Below are positions 45,577 through 54,849 of a stretch of DNA of 64,000 nucleotides, one piece after another. Numbering within the stretch: position 1 is the first letter of the stretch; each line of letters begins with the position of its first letter. The notes beneath the pieces were generated by a model. It made no database searches. It was not told the DNA's origin and was given only the letters and a program-made list of their open reading frames with translations. The DNA is from Alphaproteobacteria bacterium (lineage in GTDB: Bacteria > Myxococcota_A > UBA796 > UBA2385), in contig JACKEY010000021.1 in the NCBI GenBank assembly GCA_020632755.1, positions 18,980 to 82,979 of the forward strand, given 5' to 3'. The translations under genes and the position numbers were made by a program.

Positions 45577-45987
45577 TCAGGCGGCGGCGCGGGTCGCAGG
45601 CGACGCGGCCGCAGGGGTCCGCAGCAGCCACAGGCCCAGGACCAGCCAGGGCAGGTTCACCAGCACGTTCAGCGGCGCACCGTTTGCGACCGACGCCGCG
45701 CTGTCGAGCAGGCACCAGACCGACAGCCCGATCAGGTGGGCCCGGCCGGCAGGCAGCCCGCGGGTCTGGGCGACCATCGCGGCCCCCCAGCCCGCCCACA
45801 CCCCGCCGGCGATTCCGAGCACCCAGCGGGCGAAGTCGGTGTCGGCCGCCGCCGCGTCCACGCTGCTGTGCAGCAGCGAGGCGGCCTGGATGAACGGGCC
45901 GGCGGCGGGCGAGGCGGCGACGAGGGCCATGGCCGCCCCCATCACCAGGTTGCCGAGGGCGAAGACGAAGGCGCTGCGGGTCTGCAC
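45577..45987 (-). CDS. Small integral membrane protein
   Basis: A 136-aa protein with four likely transmembrane helices (about 6-30, 55-75, 83-100, 106-122). Unknown family. GTG start with GGAG six bases upstream. Divergent from the XRE gene and separated from it by two operator-like dyads, so likely controlled by that regulator. Confidence 0.68.
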   Translation of the reverse strand: MQTRSAFVFALGNLVMGAAMALVAASPAAGPFIQAASLLHSSVDAAAADTDFARWVLGIAGGVWAGWGAAMVAQTRGLPAGRAHLIGLSVWCLLDSAASVANGAPLNVLVNLPWLVLGLWLLRTPAAASPATRAAA

Positions 45988-46027
45988 GGGAAGCTCCGGG
46001 GTGGCAGGTGCCCCAAGCTTCACCGCC

Positions 46028-46076
46028 GCAGGGAAGGGCCACCATTCCCTGCCAGGGAAGGGCCACACTTCCCTGG
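46028..46076. promoter_or_regulatory. Two overlapping operator-like dyads between xre and a membrane gene
   Basis: GCAGGGAA-N9-TTCCCTGC (46028-46052) and CCAGGGAA-N9-TTCCCTGG (46052-46076), perfect 8-bp arms with the same spacer start GGGCCAC. They share one base; centres are 24 bp apart. They sit between the divergent starts and 17 bases before the XRE ATG. Confidence 0.75.
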
Positions 46077-46093
46077 CCGTGCCACGATGGGCC

Positions 46094-46885
46094 ATGCCCA
46101 CCGCCTCTCCCTTCGCCCGCGAGCTGCGCGCCTGGCGCAAGCGCCGGGGCCTCTCCCAGCTCGACCTCGCCCTGCGGGCCGAGACCACCTCGCGCCACCT
46201 GTCCTTCCTGGAGACCGGCCGCTCGCGCCCCAGCGCCGAGATGGTCCTGCGCCTCTCCCGGTGCCTGGACGTGCCCCTGCGGCACCGCAACCAGCTGCTG
46301 CGCGCGGCGGGGCACCCCGCGGCCTACGCGGAACACCCCCTGGACGCAGCGGCGCTGTCCCCGGTGCGCGCCGTCATCGACCGCATGCTGGCCGGCCACG
46401 CGCCCTACCCGGCCTACGTGGTCGACGGGCGCTGGCGGCTGATCGACAGCAACGACCCCGGCGCCCGCATGTGGGCGATGCTCGGCGTCGATCGCAGCTC
46501 CGGCAACGTGCTGCGCGCCTTCCTGGAGAGCCCGGTCGCCGCGGCCATGCTCGACAACCACGCCGAGGTCGCCTGGCAGTCCTGGGAGGTCCTGCAGCGC
46601 GACGTGATCGCCACCGGAGACGAAGCGCTGGCCGAGGACCTGGCCGCCATCGAGGTCTTGTTGGCCCGCCTGCCTCGCCCCGCGACGACCGGGCCGGTCC
46701 CGGCCGTGCTCTGCCCGCGGCTGCGGCTGGGCGACCAGGTCGTGCGCACCTTCACGACCATCTGCCGGCTCGGCAACGCCGGAGATGTCACCCTCGACGA
46801 GCTGCGCGTCGAGCTGGTCTTCCCGGCCGACGCGCCCTCGGACGCCTTCCTCCGCGCCCTCGCGGACCCCGCGCCACCGGCCTGA
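46094..46885 (+). CDS. XRE-family regulator with MmyB-like ligand domain
   Basis: A 263-aa protein. N-terminal helix-turn-helix (ARELRAWRKRRGLSQLDLALRAETTSRHLSFLETGRSRPSAEMVLRLS) and a C-terminal MmyB-like domain (PAYVVDGRWRLIDSND, SPVRAVIDRML, a fatty-acid-binding-like fold in other members). The two dyads just upstream are the obvious operator, for self-control and for the divergent membrane gene. Confidence 0.9.
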   Translation: MPTASPFARELRAWRKRRGLSQLDLALRAETTSRHLSFLETGRSRPSAEMVLRLSRCLDVPLRHRNQLLRAAGHPAAYAEHPLDAAALSPVRAVIDRMLAGHAPYPAYVVDGRWRLIDSNDPGARMWAMLGVDRSSGNVLRAFLESPVAAAMLDNHAEVAWQSWEVLQRDVIATGDEALAEDLAAIEVLLARLPRPATTGPVPAVLCPRLRLGDQVVRTFTTICRLGNAGDVTLDELRVELVFPADAPSDAFLRALADPAPPA

Positions 46886-46911
46886 ACCCGCGGCCGCCCC
46901 GGTCCCGGCGC

Positions 46912-46917
46912 TATCCT
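46912..46917 (+). promoter_or_regulatory. TATCCT -10-like element
   Basis: Lies 26 bases upstream of the CotH-lipoprotein GTG. Member of the TAnnnT series. Confidence 0.35.
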
Positions 46918-46942
46918 CGGCGCCCTCCCCCGAGCGTGCGCC

Positions 46943-49900
46943 GTGGCTTCCTTCTTCTCCTTCGCCCTGCTCGCCCTCGCCTGCACCGGCGACAAGGCCC
47001 CCGGCGCCGACGACGGCGCCAGCGGCGACTCCGGCGCGCCCACCGACGGGGACACCGACACCGACGGGGACACCGACGGGGACACCGACGGCGACACCGA
47101 CGGCAGCGACACCGACGGGGACACGGACACCGACGGCGCCACCGACACCGGCGGCGACACCGGCGAGCCCGTGCCCGACCGCGCCGCCCCATGGGAGCGC
47201 GACGAGCGCGAGAGCCCCGGCCCCGTGCGGTTCACCGAGCTGCAGTACCACCCCGCCGACGACGGCGATCCCGAGTGGCTCGAGCTGCACAACCCCCTGG
47301 TGCTGGACGTCGACCTGTCCGGCTGGACCCTGGGCGACGGCATCTCCTACACCTTCCCGGACGGCTCCGTGCTGGCCGCCGGCGGCTACCTGGTGGTGGC
47401 GTCGGATCCGGCCCTGCTCGCGGAGACGACCGGCCTCGCCGAGGTGCTGGGCCCCTTCGACGGCAAGCTCTCGAACGGCGGCGAGCGCATCGAGCTGCAC
47501 GACCACGCCGGGCGGCTCATCGACAGCCTGGACTACGGCGACGACGACCCCTGGCCCGTGGGGCCGGACGGCTCGGGCTTCCCCCTGGCCAAGACCGTCG
47601 CCGCGGCGATGAGCGACCACGCCGAGCGCTGGACGACCAGCCGGGACCGCGGCGGCAGCCCGGGTGCGTCCAACCACCTGGACCCGCACGAGCGGGCCAC
47701 CGTGGTCGAGCTCGTGCCCTCCGACGCGACCTGGCGCTACGACGACCGCGGCGCGGCCACGGTGTCGGGCTGGGCCGATCCGGACGCCGACGACAGCAGC
47801 TGGCCCGCCGGCGTCGCGCCCTTCCACGCCGGCGCCCGGGCCACCGACGTGCCCGCCACCGCCTGGGTGACCTCCGACAACTACTTCGCGGTCTACCTGG
47901 GCGGCGCCGACGGCAGCGATCTGCGCTGGGTCGGCGAAGACACCGACGGCAGCTGGACCACCGTCGAGACCCTCGACCTGACCGTCGGGCCCGACGATCA
48001 CCTGTTCCTTGCGGCCTGGGAGCTCACCGGCGACAGCGGCAGCACCCAGATGGTCATCGCCGAGGTCGAGACCGACGACGGCGTCCTGGGCACGACCATG
48101 GACGACTTCGAGTGGGTGCTCGGCCTGCCCGGCGACAACCCCGGCGCCCTGCCCGGCGGCGCGTCCCCCCTGGAAGCCGACCTGCAGGCGCTGATCGAAG
48201 CCGCCGACACCGACGCGGCCTGGGCGCTGCCCGCCGACGAGCGGTCCCGCAGCGCGAGCCCGTGGGGCAGCAGTGTGTCGGGCAGCTTCACCGACGCCGC
48301 CGGCTTCATCTGGGCGGACGGCTTCGACGCCGCGTCCATCACCAACACCGACGACACCTACGCCCTGTACCGGTCCATCGATCCTGTGCTGGGCCCGGCC
48401 GGCGCCTCGGAGCTGGCCACCGTCCCGACCACCACCTTCTTCCGCACCGACTTCACCTACGAGCCCGGCGGCGGCACGCCGACCCTGCAGCTGGACTGCC
48501 GGCTGGACGACGGCGCGGTCGTGTGGCTCAACGGCGAGGAGCTCCACCGCGACAACATGCCGGACGGCGCCGTCGCTGCGTCCACCCTGGCGCTGGCGGC
48601 GACCGACGGCCCCCGCACGGTCTCGACGACGGTGCCGGCCGACGCCCTGCGGAGCGGCGACAACGTGCTCGCCGTCGAGCTGCACCAGGCGACGGCGGAC
48701 GACGAGGACCTGTACTTCGGGTGCTCGCTGACCGTCGCGCTGCGCTCCGAGCCACCCGCGCAGACCGTGCTGCTCGGCGAGCTCGGCCCGGCCGACGACC
48801 GCCCCTGGGCCGAGCTGCAGAACGTCAGCGACGACGACCAGGACCTCTCGGGCATGGCCCTGCAGACCTCGGGCGGCGACCGCCTGGCCCTGCCGACGGC
48901 CGTGCTGGCCCCCGGCGAGCGCCTGCTGGTCGAGGGCCTGGGGGCGGTCGAGCCCGGCGACCGGCTGTTCCTGCTGGACGAAGGCGCCGACGGCGGGGCC
49001 GACGCCGTCTTGCTCGACGCCGCGCGCTTCGGGGAGGGTCCGCGGGCGAGGGACGGGCAGGCGGGCCCCTGGTCTGCGCCGCGCGAGCCGACCCCGGGCG
49101 AGGAGAACCTCGTCGACCATGTCGAGGACATCGTCATCAACGAGATCCTGTACCACCGCGCCCCGCGCTCGGTGGAGGGAGAGCCGGTCACGGACCGGGA
49201 CGAGGAGTGGCTCGAGCTGTACAACCGAGGCGACGAGCCCGTCGACCTCGGCGGCTGGCAACTGGTCGACGCGGTCGCGCTGGAGCTGCCCGACGGCACC
49301 ACCCTGGGCGCGGGCGAGTACCTGGTCATCGCCCGCGACGCCGCCGCCCTGCGGGCCGCACACCCCGACATCGACGTGCTCGGCGACTACGACGGCAGCC
49401 TGGGCAACGGCGGCGATCGCGTGCTGTTGCTCGACGCCGCCGGCAACCCCGCCGACGAGGTCCACTACCTCGACGGCGGCCGCTGGCCCGAAGCCGCCGA
49501 CGGGGGCGGGTCCAGCCTGGAGCTGCGCGACCCGTGGGCCGACAACGCCGTGGCCGAGGCCTGGGCCGCCAGCGACGAGCTCGCCCGCACCGAGTGGACC
49601 GACGTCGAGATCCGCGGCATCGCCGAGGGCAGCGCCGTCGGCCCCGACGGCCAGTGGGAGGAGCTCGTCCTGGGCCTGCTGGATGCCGGCGAGGTGCTGA
49701 TCGACGACCTGAGCCTGGTCCAGGACCCCGACGGCGACGCCATCGAGCTGATCCAGGACGGCAGCTTCGACGATGAGGCCGCCAGCTGGCGCCTGCTGGG
49801 CACCCACCGCCACAGCCGGGTCCAGGACGACCCCGACGACGCAGGCAACCGCGTGCTGCGGCTGGTCGCCACCGACGCCACCGGCCACATGCACGACCAC

Positions 49901-51802
49901 GCCGAGACCACCCTGCTCCAGCCGATCGGCGAGCACGAGTACCGGCTGACCTTCCGCGCCCGGTGGCTCAGCGGCAGCAACCAGCTGCACAGCCGCCTGT
50001 ACTTCAACCGCCTGCCGCGCACGACGCTCCTGCCGCAGCCCGACGACAGCGGCACCCCTGGCGCCGAGAACTCGGTGCGCACCGACGACCTGGGGCCGAC
50101 CCTGGACGGCCTGCGCCAGGACGTGGCCGTGCCGGCCCCCGGCCAGGCCGTGACCGTGTCCGTGACCGCCGACGACCCCGACGGCGTGGACACCGTCGAC
50201 CTGTACTGGTCCGTGGACGGCGGCGCCTTCGCGTCCACCCCGATGGCCGTCGGGACCGACGGCCGCTGGTCCGCGGTCCTCGACGGCCAGGACGCCGGCA
50301 GCATCGTGCAGATCTACGTGCAGGCCACCGACGGCCGCGGCGCCGTCGCCACGCTCCCGGCGGCCGGCCCCGACTCCCGGGCCTTGTTCGTCGTCGACGA
50401 CGGCGAGGCCGACGATCCCGCCCTGCCGCCGCTGCGCATCCTGATGACCCCCGACGACGCCGAGTGGCTGCACACCGACATCCACCTGATGAGCAACGAC
50501 CTGGTCGGCGCCACCGTCGTCAGCGACGAAGCCGAGCTGTACTACGACGTGGGCGTGCGGCTCAAGGGCAGCCAGCGCGGCCGCCCCACCACCAGCCGCC
50601 TGGGCTACGCGCTGCGCTTCTCGCCGGAACAACCCTTCCGCGGCACCCAGACCAGCGTGATGATCGACCGCTCCGAGGGGGTCGGCTTCGGCCAGCGCGA
50701 GATGCTGATGAACCTGGTCATGACCAAGGCCGGGTCGGTGCACGGCGAGTACAACGACCTCATCCGGCTGGTGGCCCCGCGGTCCGCCTACACGGGCTCC
50801 GCCGAGCTGCAGCTCGACCGGTTCAGCGGACTGGTGCTGGACGCCCGGTTCGACGACGGCGCCGACGGCCCGCGCTTCGAGTACGAGCTCGTCTACTACC
50901 CGACCACCACCGACGACGGCACGGCCGAGGGCTACAAGCTGCCCCAGCCCGACCGGGTCGTGGGCACGGCGATCACCGACCTCGGCGACGACAAGGAAGC
51001 CTACCGCTGGAACTTCCTGGTCAAGAACAACGCGCGCCAGGACGACTTCGACGCGCTGATCGGCATGTGCCAGACCTTCGCCCTGCCCGACGACGAGTTC
51101 CTGGTCCGCGCCGAAGAGGTCATCGACGTCGACGAGTGGCTGCGGGCCTTCGCCTTCTCCACCCTCGCCGGCGTGACCGACCAGTACGGCGGGGCCGGCA
51201 GCCAGCACAACGCCCAGCTCTACGTCCGCCCCGACGACGGCCGGGTCCTGTTCTTCCCCCACGACCTCGACTTCTGGTCGAGCAGCACCATGCCCGTCGT
51301 CAACAACGGCGACCTGGCCCGGCTGCTCGAGGACCCGGTGTACCTGCGCGCCTACTACGGCCACCTCGACGACATCCTCGACCGGGCCTACGGCACCGGG
51401 CCGCTGGGCCGCTGGTGCGACCAGCTCGGCGCCCTGCTGCCCGACCAGGACTTCGACAGCCACTGCGACTTCATCGACGAGCGCGCCGCCTGGGTGCGCA
51501 GCGGCTCGTCCGAGTCCATCGAGAGCCGCTTCCCGGAGATCGCCTTCGAGATCACGACCGACGACGGCACCGTCGGTGGCCTCGACGCCACCCTGCAGGG
51601 CCAGGCCTGGATCGACGTGCGTGCCCTCTCCCTCGACGGCGACACCACAGCCCTCGCCCTCACCTGGCTCGACGACCTGACCTGGCAGGTCACCGTGCCC
51701 GTCGAGCCCGGCGAGAACCGGATCACCCTCGTGGCGACCGATCTGCACGGCGCCGAGGTCGGCCGCGACACCGTGACCATCACCTCGGAGCACGGCGGCT
51801 GA
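46943..51802 (+). CDS. Giant lipoprotein with lamin-tail domains and CotH kinase-like domain
   Basis: A 1619-aa exported protein with lipobox LALAC (Cys14). A linker of Asp/Thr/Gly repeats (DGDTDG units, about 30-75) is followed by a first lamin-tail domain (about 91-190, FTELQYHPADDGDPEWLELHNP), a beta-rich region, a second lamin-tail domain (about 735-850, INEILYHRAP...EEWLELYNRG) and a C-terminal CotH-like domain (about 1165-1500, VRLKGSQRGRP...VMTKAGS...FFPHDLDFW). CotH is a secreted protein kinase first known from spore coats; here the kinase residues are not confirmed. GTG start. Surface anchoring is inferred. Confidence 0.88.
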   Translation: MASFFSFALLALACTGDKAPGADDGASGDSGAPTDGDTDTDGDTDGDTDGDTDGSDTDGDTDTDGATDTGGDTGEPVPDRAAPWERDERESPGPVRFTELQYHPADDGDPEWLELHNPLVLDVDLSGWTLGDGISYTFPDGSVLAAGGYLVVASDPALLAETTGLAEVLGPFDGKLSNGGERIELHDHAGRLIDSLDYGDDDPWPVGPDGSGFPLAKTVAAAMSDHAERWTTSRDRGGSPGASNHLDPHERATVVELVPSDATWRYDDRGAATVSGWADPDADDSSWPAGVAPFHAGARATDVPATAWVTSDNYFAVYLGGADGSDLRWVGEDTDGSWTTVETLDLTVGPDDHLFLAAWELTGDSGSTQMVIAEVETDDGVLGTTMDDFEWVLGLPGDNPGALPGGASPLEADLQALIEAADTDAAWALPADERSRSASPWGSSVSGSFTDAAGFIWADGFDAASITNTDDTYALYRSIDPVLGPAGASELATVPTTTFFRTDFTYEPGGGTPTLQLDCRLDDGAVVWLNGEELHRDNMPDGAVAASTLALAATDGPRTVSTTVPADALRSGDNVLAVELHQATADDEDLYFGCSLTVALRSEPPAQTVLLGELGPADDRPWAELQNVSDDDQDLSGMALQTSGGDRLALPTAVLAPGERLLVEGLGAVEPGDRLFLLDEGADGGADAVLLDAARFGEGPRARDGQAGPWSAPREPTPGEENLVDHVEDIVINEILYHRAPRSVEGEPVTDRDEEWLELYNRGDEPVDLGGWQLVDAVALELPDGTTLGAGEYLVIARDAAALRAAHPDIDVLGDYDGSLGNGGDRVLLLDAAGNPADEVHYLDGGRWPEAADGGGSSLELRDPWADNAVAEAWAASDELARTEWTDVEIRGIAEGSAVGPDGQWEELVLGLLDAGEVLIDDLSLVQDPDGDAIELIQDGSFDDEAASWRLLGTHRHSRVQDDPDDAGNRVLRLVATDATGHMHDHAETTLLQPIGEHEYRLTFRARWLSGSNQLHSRLYFNRLPRTTLLPQPDDSGTPGAENSVRTDDLGPTLDGLRQDVAVPAPGQAVTVSVTADDPDGVDTVDLYWSVDGGAFASTPMAVGTDGRWSAVLDGQDAGSIVQIYVQATDGRGAVATLPAAGPDSRALFVVDDGEADDPALPPLRILMTPDDAEWLHTDIHLMSNDLVGATVVSDEAELYYDVGVRLKGSQRGRPTTSRLGYALRFSPEQPFRGTQTSVMIDRSEGVGFGQREMLMNLVMTKAGSVHGEYNDLIRLVAPRSAYTGSAELQLDRFSGLVLDARFDDGADGPRFEYELVYYPTTTDDGTAEGYKLPQPDRVVGTAITDLGDDKEAYRWNFLVKNNARQDDFDALIGMCQTFALPDDEFLVRAEEVIDVDEWLRAFAFSTLAGVTDQYGGAGSQHNAQLYVRPDDGRVLFFPHDLDFWSSSTMPVVNNGDLARLLEDPVYLRAYYGHLDDILDRAYGTGPLGRWCDQLGALLPDQDFDSHCDFIDERAAWVRSGSSESIESRFPEIAFEITTDDGTVGGLDATLQGQAWIDVRALSLDGDTTALALTWLDDLTWQVTVPVEPGENRITLVATDLHGAEVGRDTVTITSEHGG

Positions 51803-51822
51803 GGCGGGCCACCACCGCCCCG

Positions 51823-51841
51823 GCGGGGGTCAGAACCCCGC
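51823..51841. terminator. Weak hairpin between convergent genes
   Basis: GCGGGG, 7-base loop, CCCCGC; it covers the stop of the minus-strand lipoprotein gene. Confidence 0.4.
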
Positions 51842-52552
51842 GACGTCGGCCGTCTCCTCGTCCACGACCACCCGCGCACCGGCCCACAGCGGTCGGTCAC
51901 CGACGTCCCCCAGGGCGTCGCTGCCCAGCTCGATCTGCCAGGCGCCGTCGCCGTCGTCGGCCATGTCCAGCGGGCCAGCCACGCGCGCCTGCCAGGGGTC
52001 CAGCAGGTACAGCGCCGCGCCGTCCACACCCTCGGCCGCCGTCAGCGTGTAGGCGCGGGGGTCCTGGTCCGTCGAAGCGGCGGTCTCCTGGATCCACGCG
52101 CCGGCCGCATCCCAGCTCGACGCCCACCGCACCGGGGACGGGACACCGGCCGCGTCCAGGGCGACCACCCCCACCAACAGGGGGTCCTCGCCACAAGACC
52201 AGCCCACGTACCAGTCCTCGAGGAACAGGCTCCACGCCCCGGAGCCATCGGGCTCCAGCGCCGCGTCGGTGAGCACCCGTGTCGCGTCGCTCAGCTCGAG
52301 CCCGAGGACCACGGCGGCCTGCGCGTCACCGTCGATGGTCACGTCGAACTGGTAGTGGTCGCCGTCGCAGGTGATGGCCACCGAGGTCGGCACGGCGCCG
52401 GCCTCGCCCGCGACCGCGCCGTCCATCAGGTCGCCCAGGACGTCGAAGCCGCCGTCGACGGGCTCCCACTGCACGACCGCCTCGTCGCCACCGGACGGGT
52501 CGTCACAGGCCAGGAGCGGCAGGAGCAGGAGCGCAGCGCGGAACGAAGACAT
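51830..52552 (-). CDS. Lipoprotein, hypothetical
   Basis: A 240-aa protein with lipobox LLAC (Cys15) and a beta-rich, Asp/Trp-rich mature part with a few cysteines. No family recognised. It lies 28 bases downstream of the SRPBCC gene on the same strand, so may belong to the ArsR-controlled unit. Confidence 0.7.
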   Translation of the reverse strand: MSSFRAALLLLPLLACDDPSGGDEAVVQWEPVDGGFDVLGDLMDGAVAGEAGAVPTSVAITCDGDHYQFDVTIDGDAQAAVVLGLELSDATRVLTDAALEPDGSGAWSLFLEDWYVGWSCGEDPLLVGVVALDAAGVPSPVRWASSWDAAGAWIQETAASTDQDPRAYTLTAAEGVDGAALYLLDPWQARVAGPLDMADDGDGAWQIELGSDALGDVGDRPLWAGARVVVDEETADVAGF

Positions 52553-52580
52553 CGCCCCGCCTGCTAACGGCTGCCGACCC

Positions 52581-53579
52581 TCAGGGCGCGAAGAAGGCTG
52601 CCAGGCTGTCCAGGGTCTCGCCCCAGCCCTGCTCCATGCCCTCGTGCATGGCGCGGAAGGCGGCCCGCTCCTCGTCGGTCGCCTGCACCGGCGTCGACCG
52701 CAGGGTCAGCAGGGTGCCGCCCACGAAGCTGGCATGCGGCTCGAGCAGCACCTCGGTCGCGATGCGCGCCGGCCACGGCCCACCGAAGGGCGACGGCGTC
52801 GGCTGCCCGTCGGCGTCGGCGAAGCACAGGTCGAAGCACAGGCGCTGCAGCGGCACGATCTCGGTGAACCGCCACAGGCCGAAGGCCTCGGGGAAGTCCG
52901 GACCGCGGAAGCCGTAGAAGAAGCGGCCGCCCACCCGCAGGTCGAGCTCGGACGAGAAGATCGACCACGACGTCGGGTGGAACCAGCGATGCAGCGCGTC
53001 GGCGTCGGTCCAGGCCGCCCAGACCTTCTCCGGGCGGGCCTTGACGACCCGGCGCAGCACGAAGGAATCGGCCGCACCGCCAGCTTCGGCCCCGCCGTCG
53101 GCCTGCAGGTCGGCCAGCAGCGCGGCCAGCTTGCCGAGCGTCTGGCGACCACCCGGCGCGGCGAAGGTCTCCATCGCCTTGCGGATCTTCTCGGTCGGGA
53201 ACCGCACCGTCAGGGTCAGCCGCGTGCGGCGGGGCCCGAGCGCGTCGAGGGTCACCGTCGTCACGTGCAGGTGGGGGTCGTCGTCCTCGGACACGTAGCG
53301 GAGCACCAGCCGCTCCTCGGGCACGACCTCGTCGAAGATCACGTGGTTCTCGTAGGCGCGACCGTCGGGTCCGTGCATGGTCGCCTCCCACACCCCGCCG
53401 ACCCGCAGCTCGTGCTGGTGGGTCTCCATGGTGAAGCCCGAGGGGCCCCACCACCGGGACAGGTGGGCCGGCTCGGTCAGCGTCGCCCAGACCAGCGCAC
53501 GGGGCGCGTCGAGCTCGCGGTAGAGGGTCAGGTCGCGGGGGTCATCCGCGGCGTCGGGGGTCGGGGACTCAGTCGTCAT
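52581..53579 (-). CDS. Tandem SRPBCC (AHSA1-like) protein
   Basis: A 332-aa protein made of two START-like AHSA1 domains. The first is at about 18-155 (ELDAPRALVWATLTEPAHLSRWWGPSGF), the second at about 175-330 (VVKARPEKVWAAWTDADALHRWFHPTSW). Each is a hydrophobic-ligand-binding fold; ligand unknown. Single AHSA1 genes beside an ArsR gene are common; two fused copies are less so. It overlaps the end of the ArsR gene by 11 bases. Confidence 0.9.
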   Translation of the reverse strand: MTTESPTPDAADDPRDLTLYRELDAPRALVWATLTEPAHLSRWWGPSGFTMETHQHELRVGGVWEATMHGPDGRAYENHVIFDEVVPEERLVLRYVSEDDDPHLHVTTVTLDALGPRRTRLTLTVRFPTEKIRKAMETFAAPGGRQTLGKLAALLADLQADGGAEAGGAADSFVLRRVVKARPEKVWAAWTDADALHRWFHPTSWSIFSSELDLRVGGRFFYGFRGPDFPEAFGLWRFTEIVPLQRLCFDLCFADADGQPTPSPFGGPWPARIATEVLLEPHASFVGGTLLTLRSTPVQATDEERAAFRAMHEGMEQGWGETLDSLAAFFAP

Positions 53580-53961
53580 CGGGCACCTCGGGGGAGGGGG
53601 AGGAGGAGGGTTCGTCGGAGAGGAGGTCGACCGCGGGCGCGTCCTGGAGCTCCGCCAGGTAGGCCTCGAGGCGATCGAGGCGCTGCACCCACTCGGCCCG
53701 CAGGGCGTCCATCCACGACTGCACCTCGGCCAGGCCCTCGGGGCGCAGCCGGCAGGGGCGGTACTGGGCGTCCCGGCCCCGCTCGATGAGCCCGGCGCGC
53801 TCGAGCACCTTGAGGTGCCGCGACACCGCAGGCATCGAGATGTCGAGCGGCTCGGTGAGCTCGCTCACGGTGGCCTGGCCCTGGGCCAGGCGCGCCAGGA
53901 TCGCGCGCCGGGTCGGATCCGCCAGGGCGGCCAGGGTCGGGCTGAGGGTGTCGGGGGACAT
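53569..53961 (-). CDS. ArsR-family regulator
   Basis: A 130-aa winged helix protein (ALADPTRRAILARLAQGQATVSELTEPLDISMPAVSRHLKVLERAGLIER) with no metal-binding cysteines (ELCVCDL is replaced by TVSELTEP). It belongs to the non-metal ArsR group paired with SRPBCC proteins. The C-terminus is an acidic Ser/Pro tail. It lies just after the operator dyad and overlaps the SRPBCC gene. Confidence 0.92.
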   Translation of the reverse strand: MSPDTLSPTLAALADPTRRAILARLAQGQATVSELTEPLDISMPAVSRHLKVLERAGLIERGRDAQYRPCRLRPEGLAEVQSWMDALRAEWVQRLDRLEAYLAELQDAPAVDLLSDEPSSSPSPEVPDDD

Positions 53962-53970
53962 CGTGGCTCC

Positions 53971-53994
53971 GTACTTAACGCGTTCGTTAAATAC
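53971..53994. promoter_or_regulatory. ArsR operator
   Basis: GTAcTTAACG-CGTT-CGTTAAaTAC: 10-bp arms with one mismatch, inner TTAACG/CGTTAA perfect. An AT-rich island 10 bases upstream of the arsR start, on its template side. Confidence 0.8.
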
Positions 53995-54073
53995 TCCTCC
54001 AGCGCAGGCCAGTCAAGCCACCTGCTCGCCGCCGACCACGGGCCCCCATATGCGGGGGGCCCACGGAGCCGCG

Positions 54074-54790
54074 ATGCCTGCCTTTCCCGACGTCCTCCCC
54101 CACGGTGTGCTCGAGCCCCTCGCCCCGGGCATCCACTGGGTCCGCGGCAGCGTGCGCATGGGGCCCGGCGTGCTCATCCCCCGGACCATGGTGGTGCTGC
54201 AGCACGAAGGCGAGCTCACCCTGGTGAGCGCTGTCCGGCTCGACGACCAAGGCATTGCCGCCCTCGACGCCCTCGGCCGGGTCGCCCACATCGTGAAGAT
54301 CGGCACCCACGGCATGGACGACGCCTGGTACCTCGACCGCTACGACGCCAGGCTGTGGGCAGCGGCCGGCATGACGCACCAGGACCCGACCCTGACGATC
54401 GACCACGGCTTCACCGCCGACGGCCCCTTCCCCGTGCCGTGGGTCACGCCCTTCCTGTTCGAGCAGACCCGGCGCCCCGAAGCCGCGCTGCTGGCCGCGC
54501 GCGGGCACGGCGTGCTCATCACCTGCGACAGCGTGCAGCACTGGCCCGATCTCGAGGGCTGTTCGGCCCTGGCGAAGCCCGTGACCGTCGCGATGGGCTT
54601 CCTCAAGCCGGCCAACATCGGCCCGCCCTGGCGCCGGATCATGACGCCCCCCGGCGGCTCGCTGCGGCCCGACTACGAGCGCCTGCTGGCGCTGCCCTTC
54701 GACACGGTCGTCGGAGGCCACGGCAAGCCGCTGGTCGGTGGCGCCAAGGACGCGCTCCGGGCCACGGTGAAGCGGGTGTTCGGCGGATGA
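54074..54790 (+). CDS. MBL-fold-like hypothetical protein
   Basis: A 238-aa protein with a beta-lactamase-like layout (TMVVLQHEGELTLVSAVRLDDQGIAALDALGRVAHIVKIGTHGMDDAWYLDRY, and VVGGHGKPLVG near the C-terminus). The full HxHxDH metal motif is not seen; it is closer to DUF4336-like members. GGAG precedes the ATG. It is divergent from the ArsR operon and may be controlled from the same operator. Confidence 0.62.
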   Translation: MPAFPDVLPHGVLEPLAPGIHWVRGSVRMGPGVLIPRTMVVLQHEGELTLVSAVRLDDQGIAALDALGRVAHIVKIGTHGMDDAWYLDRYDARLWAAAGMTHQDPTLTIDHGFTADGPFPVPWVTPFLFEQTRRPEAALLAARGHGVLITCDSVQHWPDLEGCSALAKPVTVAMGFLKPANIGPPWRRIMTPPGGSLRPDYERLLALPFDTVVGGHGKPLVGGAKDALRATVKRVFGG

Positions 54791-54822
54791 ACCACCGGCT
54801 TGCCTCGGGTGCTTTCGCCACG

Positions 54823-54828
54823 TAGCGT
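54823..54828 (+). promoter_or_regulatory. TAGCGT -10-like element
   Basis: Lies 21 bases upstream of the MopE-type lipoprotein ATG. Member of the TAnnnT series. Confidence 0.3.
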
Positions 54829-54849
54829 GCACCTCCCCCGAGGTGCCTC

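Noticed and set aside
54074..54790. Active metallo-beta-lactamase
   Set aside because: The HxHxDH metal-binding motif is not present; only a loose fold-level resemblance remains.
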